This document shows, one piece after another, positions 1 to 10,000 of a DNA stretch of 44,091 bases (position 1 is the first letter of the stretch; each line of letters opens with the position of its first letter). A model generated the notes under the pieces. It had not been told where the DNA came from and searched no databases. It saw only the letters and a program-made list of their open reading frames with translations. The position numbers and the translations under genes were made by a program. Source of the stretch: Micractinium sp. NFX-FRZ (taxonomy: Eukaryota; Chlorophyta; Trebouxiophyceae; Chlorellales; Chlorellaceae); the NCBI GenBank assembly GCA_029339195.1, contig JAPTJF010000498.1, positions 1 to 44,091 of the forward strand. The letters are read 5' to 3'.

Positions 1-94
1 TGAACGTGCGTGTGACCAATACACACACGCAAGAAGGTGTGCAATAACGTGTGCATAATGGAGCTGAACCACTAGTGCTTGCCACTGGGTGCAG

Positions 95-657
95 GTGGGC
101 TGGCTCCACTGAGGATGCCAGCGCCGGGAGCAAGTCATCGCAACAGCGGCAGACCGGTCCGCCGCTGGGGCCGGCAGACCCGCGGCCCTACGGCGCTTGG
201 TTTGCAGAGTACATAGGAGGGCCGTTGCCCAGGGTGAGTTTAGGACTAGAACTACACGGGAGTTCGTTAACGCCGAACACTACACCCACTGGCCGGAGGC
301 CTGGGCCGCCTGCCATCCCTGGGCTGCCACCCCTGCGCCTGGCAGCCTTAGCATTTATGGGCATTGCCCGCTGCCTCTCGCTGCCCCCGTGCTCGCATGC
401 TTGCTATTGGCCTGCACACATAAGACGCAAGCCTCCAACGCTCTTGCTCCCCCCCCTCCGCCTCTGAACAGGCCTGGTGCCCCGGGGCGTTCCTTGCGGT
501 ATCTCGCAGCGCAGCGCAGCGCCGGCCTCGAGCCTTCTACGCCACGCTCCTGGCCCAGATGGCCACGTCAAAGGCTCCCGAGGCAGCCCATTACATGGAG
601 CGAAGCTGGGCCAGCGCTTTCTTCTTGCCTGCCGCCCTGCCATGCTGGAGTGGTTGA
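95..657 (+). CDS. DUF3431-family protein, C-terminal end (5' part outside window)
   Basis: Two exons are visible: about 95-233 and 472-657 (stop TGA 655-657), joined in phase 0 by a GT-AG intron (234-471). The first reads into PYGAWFAEYIGGPLPR. The second contains GAFLAVSRSAAQRRPRAFY and then EAAHYMERSWASAFF. This order (W-x-E near LP, then a FAVSR-like motif, RPR-x-FY, and a conserved E/W near the end) is that of the C-terminal part of DUF3431 proteins, which often occur with or resemble glycosyltransferases; their activity is unproven. The left edge of the first exon is uncertain: an AG at 93-94 would serve, but the frame is open further left. The rest of the gene lies outside the window. 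The family call rests on motif resemblance only. Confidence 0.6.
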
Positions 658-1086
658 AAGGCACACTCCTGTGTGAAGCAGCCACTGAGCCCATTCGACC
701 CATTCATTGTGTCTTGTGGACACCTGTAACCATGGCCGGCATAGTTGCTGGGAGGGCGCAGGGAGAACAGGCAGTGCGCTGCCTGGCATGCACGTGCCGA
801 CACGGCGGGCCTGGCATGCACGTGCCGACACGGCTGGCCCGTCGCACTGTTGGCAGCTGATGTAACAGCAGTTGCCACAGCGGGCGCGCCTCCGTATGGG
901 TTAAGGATTCCTACTTGGCGAAGATACAGCAGTCCAATTTGCCGGCTTGTTCAGGTGCCGCGTGCGTCGCCCCGCAAGTTGTTTGTTCTGTTTGATTGTC
1001 TGGCCACTGCTGACACCTCCCACAGGCGGTGGGTTGCTCTGGTTTCAGCGGAAGCTTGCATAGCTATTCAATAGACGCATCGCGGA
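658..1086. other. Intergenic region with 28-bp tandem repeat
   Basis: This holds the 3'UTR of the DUF3431-type gene and the 5' flank of the next gene. Two nearly perfect copies of a 28-bp unit beginning CCTGGCATGCACGTGCCG lie at 782-809 and 810-837; each contains the palindromes GCATGC and CACGTG. No coding exon or TATA box was recognised. Confidence 0.6.
725..729 (+). terminator. TGTAA poly(A)-type signal
   Basis: TGTAA is the usual green-algal polyadenylation signal. It lies 68 bases after the stop of the DUF3431-type gene, a normal 3'UTR distance for these algae. No transcript evidence is available. Confidence 0.5.
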
Positions 1087-3529
1087 ATGGTCAAGCACAA
1101 GAGGAAGCAGCAGGAGGCTGAGCTGTCGTCCGATGACGATGGGCTCCCCTTCTACTCGCCTGTCGCCTCCCCAGCCGCGCAGCCCGGCAGGGGCCATGCT
1201 GGTGGCGCACCCGCCGCCGCTGCCCCGCCGCCAGCCGTGCCGCTGCAACAACAGCAGAAGAAGCAGCGGGTGAAGAAGAAACACGTTCCAGCCGCTCCCG
1301 TGCGAGTGGAGCTCACCATCCTGCCCTCTCCACCCCGGCAGCCCATGCGCGGCAAGCGTACGCCGGCGCTGTCGCCAGCTGCCGCGGCGGCGGTGGCGGC
1401 GGTGGCGCCACCGCAAGGCAAGGCCCGGATGGGTGCTGCTGGTGCGAGTCAGGGGCGCACCGCTGCTGCAGCACCATCTCGCAGCGCAAAGTCGTCAGCT
1501 GTTGTGACAGCTGCGGCGGCAGCAGCGGCAGCTAGACCTGCAGCAGCAGCAGCGGCGGGAATTGCGGCCAGACCGGCAGCAGCGGTGGCAGCAGCAGCCA
1601 GACCAGCGGCAGCGGCGGCAGCAGCGGCCAGACCAGCAGCAGGAGCGGCCAAACCAGCAGCAGGAGCGGCCAAAGCAGCAGCAGGAGCGGCCAAAGCAGC
1701 AGCAGGAGCGGCCAGACCGGCAGCAGCAGGCGCAGCAGCAGCAGCAGCAGGAGCAATCGTTCCGACAGCAGCAGCCCCTGCAGCAGCGGCGGCAGAAGGC
1801 GAGAGGCGCAAGCAGCCCAAGGGCAAGCGCAAGACATTGACAGCCAAGGGCAAGCGGGCGGCAGTGCTGGCGGTGCTGGCAGATGTGGAGCTGCACAGAG
1901 CGGCGGGCGGGGGCGGGGGCGAGCAGCCGCAAGCAGCAAGCCAGCAGCAGCAGCAGCAGCAGCAGCCGCAGGGGCAGCCGCAAGTATCTGAAGCGGCTTT
2001 GAGTCGCCAAGCAGCAGGCGCCTCGGCGCCAGTGCTGCCGCCGCCGCCGCAGCAGCAGCAGCTGGCGCAGCAGCAGCAGCAGCAGCAGCAGGCGGCGGGG
2101 GAGGACCCTGCCGCCACGGCCAACCTGGGCAAGGCCTGGTCCAAGGCTGACATCAGCACGCTTGCCAGGCTGGCGGAGGACCGTGCTTTCCTCCTGGTCA
2201 CCATCCCTCACCACCCGCCCACAGGAGAGCTCGACTGGGAGCTCATCTCTCGGCACTTCGGCAGGTGGGTGCTGCACTCAGGGCTGGCTGCCAGGCGTAG
2301 GGCAGCAGTGCGGCGCACGTCGGTTGGCAGGCAGCATACAACCCGCGCTTCCCTGTCCTGCTCTGCTCTGGGCCATGCAGCATGCACCTCTGCCTGTGCC
2401 TTGCGTCGTTGTGCGCCTGCGCATGCCTTGCATGCTCTGACAAGCACACTTGGCTCCCGTCGGTGATATTTCCTGTGCCCGCCGCGCTGTGCGATGCGCC
2501 CCCACCACCGCCCGCCTCTCTGGCTCGCCCTCGCCCTTGCCTGCAGGTACAGCCGTGGCGGCGTGGCGGTACGGCAGCAGTACTACAGCGTGCTGCGCCT
2601 GGTCAAAGCTGCTCGGCACGAGGGGCGCAAGGGCACCTCCTATGTGGACCTCGTGAGGGCGGCGCTGGCGGCGCTGCCCGACGGGTGCGCTGTCAGACGG
2701 GGCGGGAGGGTGGGTGGTTTTTGAAAGGGGGCGGCGCTGCTCGACGGGTGCGCTGTCCGACGGGCGGAGCGTGGGTGGACCGAATGGGGCGTGCTGCCCC
2801 GTGCTGCTGCCACCGGCATCCACAGCTGCGGCTGGCGCTCGGCCCAATGCCATGCACAGCTGCCTCCTGCCTCTGCCCCCTGCCTCCCTGCGGTTGGCAC
2901 CTGTCCCTGCACAGCCTGTGCCCTGCACCGGTGCCTCCTGCCCCCTGCCTCCCTGCCCTCAGCATCTGCCTCACATGCCTGTGCCTGGATTGCCTGCGCC
3001 TCCACCCCTTGCACTATGCATGCGGCCTCCTCACACCATGCCTGTCTCACCACCGTCCATGGCGTGCAGGCAGGGCACCATCTTTGAGATCCAGGCGCTG
3101 CTGAAGCGGGACCACTGCTCCAGCCTGGACAAGTACCGCGTGAGGGGCGTGCTGAGGTGGAAGGCGGCTGTCGGGGTGAGCGCGCCGGTGTGGGCGGTGC
3201 GAAACGTCTGGGAAGGGAAGCGGACAGCTGGTGCGCTCCATGCAGCGCTGGTGGGACACTGCGTGCCTGCCTTCCCGCATTGCGTGAGCTCTGCTGTTCT
3301 GCCCTCGCTGGGTCCCCGCGTACCATCAGCCTGGCTTGCCTCTCAGGGCTGCCACCCACTCACAGCCCTGGATTCCCCCCACCCTTTTCAGCCTTGAACT
3401 GGACAAAGTAAACCAGCTTTATTTGTGCCCTGTCTGCAGGAGGTGCTGCGGGAGCAGGGCGGCCTGTTTGAGCAGGTGGGCAAGACGGCCACTGGGAAGA
3501 TCATCTGGAGGCTGAGGCAGGCGCAGTAG
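1087..3529 (+). CDS. Ala/Gln-rich protein with Myb/SANT-like and winged-helix-like C-terminal regions
   Basis: Four exons (1087-2264, 2547-2684, 3070-3175, 3440-3529) join in frame to 503 residues, with GT-AG introns and matching phases. Residues 1-345 are low complexity: a basic start (MVKHKRKQQ), long Ala runs with GAAKPAA-type repeats, and poly-Gln. From about residue 350, AWSKADISTLARLAEDR followed by DWELISRHFGR and AVRQQYYSVLR looks like a Myb/SANT-type helical domain. From about 420, SYVDLVRAALAALP, GTIFEIQALLK, KYRVRGVLRWK and a strand-turn-strand ending in GKIIWRL look like a winged helix of H1/H5 or related type. The combination suggests a nuclear DNA- or chromatin-binding protein, which is inference. 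I do not recognise a named orthologue. The first ATG of the open frame was taken as the start. Confidence 0.75.
2731..2762 (+). repeat. Intronic echo of exon 2 end and donor
   Basis: The end of exon 2 and its donor (about 2658-2694, GGCGGCGCTG...GACGGGTGCGCTGTC) recur about 75 bases downstream inside intron 2 with few changes, including the GGTGCGCTGT donor context. The spliced model uses the upstream copy, which keeps the frame with exon 3. Confidence 0.7.
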
Positions 3530-4081
3530 GCGTGCAAGCAGGCAGACAGGCAGGCAGAGTAAGAAGGTCAGCAAGCAGGCAGGCAGGCAGGCAGAGTACG
3601 CAGATCAGCAGGCAGGCAGGCAGGCAGGCAGACGGGCAACATTTGTGTGCATGGCGCTCACGACCATGGCAAGGCACAGAATATGGACAAAGTGATAGAG
3701 CCAGGATGTATACAGCATATTCATGTAAATCCATACGCCAAGAGTCCCTGTGGCAAGTGCACGCCTCATCAGTACTTCGTTCTGACGATCCCTTGTTCTG
3801 GGCAAACGGGCGTCCAGCGCCGCCGCCACCCACCTCCCGCCCACCCGGCTCTGGTCCTCATGCACAGTTATCTAGCGCGCATGCGCGTGTCTCCACTTTT
3901 CGTCGGCATCCTTTGAGGCCGCCAGTGGTGCGACGGGCACCGTTCGAGAACCCCTTCAAGGGTGGCTGGGGCGGACCCCCCGGCGTGTGAACCAGCTGTC
4001 TGCTGGGGCGTTGTGCTGATCTTGCTGGTGTGCGGCAACGCAATCGATCCGCAGAATCGCCAGGCGCCGGCGCCGGCGATC
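3530..4081. other. Intergenic: 3'UTR, TGTAA signal and P5A ATPase 5' flank
   Basis: A TGTAA poly(A)-type signal lies at 3724-3728, 195 bases after the upstream stop. The next ATG used is 4082. About 300 bases remain for the P5A ATPase promoter and 5'UTR. They are GC-rich and I see no TATA box. In-frame sequence upstream of 4082 has no ATG that fits the family's N-terminus better. Confidence 0.55.
3536..3633 (+). repeat. (CAGG)n tetranucleotide repeat
   Basis: Three imperfect CAGG tracts, separated by AGTA-containing spacers, begin directly after the stop codon of the upstream gene, so they lie in its 3'UTR. The spacers are themselves similar (CAGAGTAAGAAGGTCAGCA and CAGAGTACGCAGATCAGCA), so the array is a higher-order repeat of about 45-50 bp. 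Confidence 0.85.
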
Positions 4082-7000
4082 ATGGTGTCGAGCGGCGGAG
4101 CGCTGCCGACCGCAGACGCCAAGGAGCTGCAGGACATCAAGCTCTACCGCAAGCTGGAGACGTGAGGCGTGGCAGTGTGCCGCGCGCTGCACCAGAACTG
4201 TCGCTGCCGCCGCCGCCGCTGCTGCTCACCGCCGCCCCCGCCTGCCCGGCTCTCCCCCCTTCCCACCCACCGCCTGCCTGCAGCAAGCAGCGCCTGGATG
4301 TGTGGCCCTTTGCAGTGCTGTACACACTGTGGAGCGGCTATGTGCTCAACATGCTGATTACTACGGGCTGGGAAAATTGGATGCTGGTGCAGCTCGGGAC
4401 CTACACGCTGCTGGCCCTGCACGTGAGTGCTCGGGCCTGCCTGCCTGCGCTGCTTCCACAGCATGGCAACCCACCTGGGGCGGGTTTGGTGGGTGCTGTC
4501 GTGTGGCCCTGCTGCCGAGCAGACGGACTTGTCAGGACAGCAGCAGAGATCACACATCCCCAGTGCCCCAGCGTGCAGCTTTGGTGCCGCTGTCCCCCCG
4601 CTCCGCCCTCGGCCCCCTCTGGCCCTGGCTCACCCAAACCTCATCTGCCCCTTTTTTACACCCCTCAGGCCCTGGCCTACCTGGGCACGGTGTGGAGCGT
4701 GGAGCTCAAGGCGCGCCTGCACTTCCGCCCCGTGCGCCAGCTGGCAGACGCCACCCACGTCAAGGTGGTGCCACACTCGTTTGTGGGCACCAAGGAAATG
4801 GTGCCCCTGCACGGAAAGACTACGGTGGGTAGGAATAGGGACGGGCGGGGGGAAGCAGGGAGGGTGCACAGCACAGTGGGTGTCACGCGGGTGGGTTCAA
4901 TTTGAGGATTTGCAGGGCGCTGCCGCCCTGCTGTGCCCTGCGTGCTGGTGCTGCTGGTGCTGCTGTGCTGCCCCCCACCTCGTGCTGTGCTGTGCTGTGC
5001 TGTTCACCACCGCAGGAGGCGGGCCCCATCATCTCTTTTGACTTCCGAAAGCTGCACTTCATCTTGGACGGGGAGAGCAACGCCTTTAAGAAGCTCAAGT
5101 ACCCAACAAAGGTGTGTGGCTGAGCTAGGAAGAAAGCTGCTTGCCTGAGCTGAGGGCAGGCAGGAGGGAGGGAATGCCAGGGAGGCGGTCCCGAGCACTG
5201 GCCAGTGTGGATCGAGAGGCTGCCGCCTTTGAAACGACCAGTACGGTACACAAGCGGGGAGGCAAGTGGGGAGGCGTGCAGAGTAGGAGGGGAATAAAGG
5301 ACGGCGGGGTGGGGCAGGGGCTAGGGGGGTTCAAGCACCCCGCCAAGCCGATCAAGGAATGGGCAGCACTTCACAGCGCAAGGGTACGGATGTACCTGGC
5401 TTCCTTACATCAAACCATTGCTGGACTTGATTGAACTCTCCACAGTGCAACTGCGTGTTGTGCCCGCAGGAGATGTTTGCTACGCACCGCGCCAGCGACA
5501 CGTATGACTGCACCTCTCTGCGCTAGCCTGAACTACTGACTACTGTTAAATCTTACTATCAATCCCTCTTCATTCGAACTCTGCGTTGTGCCCGCAGGAG
5601 ACGTTTGCTACGTACCGTGCCAGCGGCGGGTACGGCAGCGAGGGCAAGCTGGTGGCTGCCCTGGAGAAGTGGGGGCCCAACAAGTTTGTGGTGCCGGTCC
5701 CAAAGTTCACAGAGCTGCTGTGGGAGCAGCTGCTGGCGCCCTTCTTCTGCTTCCAGGTGCGTGAAAGAGGGAGGGCAGAGCAGGCAGGGCAGAAGGGCAG
5801 GAAAGGGGCGCAGCGGGGAACACGGTGGTGGTGCCAGTCCCAGGACTGGCAGGTTGCTGTGGAAGCAGCTGCTGGCGCCCTTCTTGCGCTTCTAGGTGTG
5901 TGAAAGAGGGCGGAAGGGAATGGGCAGAAAAGAAGGGTGAAACGGAGATGGGGGCACACAAGGAGATGGTGCCGGTCAAAAAAATGGGGGTCTGTGGTGG
6001 GAGCAGCTGCGGGCGCCCTTCTTTTGCTTCCCTGGTGGGTGAGGGTGTGGGGGAGGGAGGGTAGGAAAGAGGGACAGTAGGGGCAGGGGGCATGCTGCCG
6101 CTCCTGCTGCTGCCGCAGTGGCTTCCACAACTGCCAGGCCAGGTCCCTCCTCTTCCTCACGTGCTCCCTTGCCTGTCCCCCCTCTCCCCCTCCCCCACTC
6201 CAGGTGTTCTGCGTGGGCTTGTGGGCGCTCGACGAGTACTGGTGAGCAGCAGGCCCCTGGAAGCTGGGTGGCAGCTGCGCTCGTGTGCACGGTTTGGGAC
6301 CGATGTGAATCATCCCTTCTGCAGGATCCGCATGTGCCACCCAGCACCTTGTCTGCGCACCGTTGTGCCGCTGCCGTGCGCGACCTCTACGCTGTTGCCG
6401 CCCTGCTTGTGCGTCACGGTACTTGCCACCGCGCCGTCATGGTACTGCAGGTACTACTCCCTCTTCACCCTCGTCATGCTGGTCAGCTTTGAGTGCACCG
6501 TGGTGGGGCAGCGCCTGCGCAACCTCACTGACGTGCGCAAGCTGCAGGCGCCCAAGCTGGTGGGTTGCAGGGCGGGTGGGCGGGTGGGCAAGCAGGCTGG
6601 AAAAGCAGGCGCGGCCAGGCAGAAGGTGCTGCGCTGCTGGCACCTGCGCTGCCTTCATGTCTTCAACCCCACCCCTCATGTTCACATCCCGCTGGCAGTA
6701 CAGTGCATGCTGCAGTACCGCTGTACATGTACTGCAGCGGCAAGTGGGGCACATGGTCCTGAAAGGCATCTGCATGCTGTGGCGACATCTTTGGCTGCGC
6801 CTCCCGTTTCTGGGAAAATTCCGCCCCAGGGAGCCCTCTGCATGCTGTGGCGACCTCCTTTGTTGCGGCCCCTCCCCCCTGCCCCTTGCAGCCCCTGAAC
6901 GTGTACCGCAACGGCAAATGGGGCAAGTTGGAGGGAGATGCGCTGCTGCCGGGAGACGTGGTGTCGATTGTGCGTGGCACCGGCACAGGTGCGTGTTTTG

Positions 7001-10000
7001 TGTGGGCGGCTCGCTGGATGGGGGAGGAGGGGCGAGAGCATCCATCCACCTGCCCTGCCCTGCGCCTCTTATATTGCCAGCCAGCCGCTTGCCTTGCTTC
7101 GCCCCGCTCTGGCCACCCATCCCTGCCCTGCACCTTAGCGCCCGTTCCTGAATCTGCCTCTCTGCCCTTCAAGTAATCAGCTGTTGGCTCCACGTTGGCA
7201 CAAGCACTGTGCTGCCTGGCATCAGGTTGGGAAGCGCCTTTGGGCCCTGCCCCCCTGCGTCCCCTTGCCTTTGACCCCCCCCCCCCTTGCATCTCTCCGC
7301 CTCTGCTGCTGCCCTCGCCTGCAGAGGGGAGCGACGACCTGGTGCTTCATGCCGACATGCTGCTGCTGGCAGGGACGTGCATCGTGGATGAGTCTGTGCT
7401 CACCGGTGGGTGGGTGGGTGGGTGGGTGGGTGGGTGGGTGTGCTGTGCAGGACAGCGGGCAGCAACACGTGTGGAACGGCAGCGCATGCAGGCCATATGC
7501 TTTGAGGGTTTTGTTCACAGCACTGGCCAGGAGGCAGTCTCTCCTGGCGCGACCAGGGAGCGGAAGAAAGGTTTCGAACCCTCGGTTAGGGCTGCCCAGC
7601 AGCAGCTGGCCGGGCAGTGGCCACCGAATCACTCGGGCTGCCCAGCAGCAGCTGCCACCCGCCTCTTGCCCAGCCACCCCGCTTCCCTGCGCATCCCTTG
7701 CATGCAGGCGAGAGCACCCCTCAGTGGAAGAATCCGGTGGGCGAGGCCACGGGGGACGAGATTGACGCGTCTGAGCTGGAGCCTACCTCGAGGTGTGTTC
7801 ATAGCTGGGGGTGGGGGTGGGGGGGCGGAGGGTAGCCGTGGCTGGAGTCTGCACCTCGAGGTCTTGAAAAAGTGGAGCCTGTTGGGGTTTGCCGTCCTTT
7901 TGAACTCGCATAGAAGCCTTGTCGTGATGGGGATGCTGCATCCGAGGTGAACCCCTCCTCCAGGTGTGCGTGCTGGAACACGTGTATGTAGGTTGCACGC
8001 TGCTGCAGAGCGTTGCGTAGGCGGCGCTGCCTGCTGGTGTGCCGTGCTCTAGTCGCCCGTCACCCCCCCACCCCCCCTTCAGACCTGTGCCAGGCTCCAG
8101 CATGCAGCGCGGCAGCACGCTCGCCCATACCACCCACCCACCGCCTTCCCATTGCCCCATTCTTGACCGCAGGCTCAGCCATGAACTGCAAACGCATACA
8201 CGCCCTCCGCCCACCACCTACCTCACCCCATGGTTCCCACCACCCAATGCCATCTGTCCCGCCCCGTGCAGGCTCAGCCTGAAGCGCGACCGCATGCACG
8301 TCCTGTTTGGCGGCACCAAGCTGCTGCAGTCCACGGGAGACAAGGGCGCCAAGATCAAGACGCCGGATGGAGGCTGCCTGGCCGTCGTGCTGCGCACCGG
8401 CTTTGGCACCGCGCAGGGTGGGTGCAGTGGGTGCAACATTGGGGTGGCGGGGCAGCCAGCGGCGCGGGGCAGCCGTGCTTTGGTTTACGTATGCCTGTGC
8501 TGCCAGGCGCACCGCCCTTGCCCGCACCTCTCTGCAGTCGGGTTCATCATGTCCACACCACATTCCTCCCTCTCGCCCCCGTGTCCTCCACATGGCCCTC
8601 CCTCTCTCTCCTTGTCGCTACCATCCCTGCAGGCCGCCTAATGCACACCATCCTGTGCTCCACGGAGCGCATGGTTCCCAACACCCCTATCCTGCCCATT
8701 CCACCTTGCCCTCCCTCTCTGTCGTCTACAATCCACACGCAGGCCGCCTGATGCGCACCATCCTGTACTCCACGGAGCGCGTGACCGCCAACAACATAGA
8801 GGCATTCATGTTCATCCTTTTCCTCCTGCTCTTCGCCATCGCCGCCTCTGGATACGTCCTCTACCACGGCCTGCAGGTGCAGCTTGTAGCACGAGTGGGG
8901 TTTTGTGGGGTTGAATGGGTTGAGGTTTGCCGCTGCTGCTGCAGCCCGGCCTTGCCCCACACCCGCCTCCCTTCCCTCCCTTCCTCCCTTCCTCCGGGCG
9001 CCTCAATTGCTCCCTTCCCCCTTTCCCTGCCCCCCGTGTTTTGCCCCACAGAACCCCGACCGCGACCGCTTCAAGCTCATCCTCAACTGCATCATGATCC
9101 TCACGTCAGGTGGGCACAGGGGGGAGCGGAGCGGGGGGCTGGCTGGCTGGCATGCTGGGGCGGTAACGTGTTAAAGTGCGCTGCTGAGCACTTCCCTGCA
9201 CGCGCCACGCAGCTCTCAGCAATCCCTGCCCCCATCCCGTCCACCTGCGCGATGCGGCCATCCCGCCCCAGTTGCCCGCGGACCCCATGTGTCGGTGAAG
9301 ACCTCCCCTCTTGTGATCCCTTCCGCTGTTATAGTATCAATATCCCGCCCCTTCAATCTCCGGCCCAACGCCTCGCTTTCTGTGAATGTCTTCCCTATTC
9401 CGCTGCAGTCGTCCCTTCCGAGCTGACGGTGGCATTAGCTGCCTCCCTGCACAAGTTTATTCTTGTTTATTTGTTGCTATACTCTATGTGTCTGCCCCGC
9501 TGCAGTCATCCCTCCTGAGCTGCCCATGGAGCTCACTGTGGCTGTCAACGCCTCCCTGCTGGCCCTGGCCCGCAAGAAGATCTTCTGCACCGAGCCCTTC
9601 CGCATCCCCGTGGCCGGCAAGGTGAGCTGGCACGCGCGCTGAGCTGGCACGGCGCTGAGCTGGCACATCATGGGCTCTTGCGCTAAGCTGCCACGATCGC
9701 ACAGAGTGTGGATTGGCGCAGCGTTGAGCTGTGGGCATCTAAGTTGCTGCGCACAGCTGCTTCTGCCTCCCCCAGCTGTGACCGCTTCTGCTCCATGGCT
9801 GTGAGAAGTTGTGTGGGCACCCTCACTCCCCGCCCATCACAACTGCTCATACACACCTGCCCTCGCACCCCTTCCCACCTGCCGCCCGACCTGCCTCCTC
9901 TCCTCCCCCCCGCAGGTCACCACGTGCTGCTTTGACAAGACGGGCACCCTGACGGCAGACGAGATGATCCTAGAGGGGGTGGCGGGCACCGAGGGGCACG

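Noticed and set aside
3536..3633. CRISPR-like array
   Set aside because: The CAGG tracts with spacers are simple-sequence repeats in a eukaryotic 3'UTR; units and spacers are too short and too similar.
8633..8690. Upstream copy of exon 12 as a mutually exclusive alternative exon
   Set aside because: It has no donor in a usable position and the protein match stops after about 14 residues, so it is treated as a decoy.
8307..9518. 403-codon plus-strand open frame
   Set aside because: It reads through P5A introns in the wrong frame for the conserved exons; apart from a short stretch of exon 12 it is chance.
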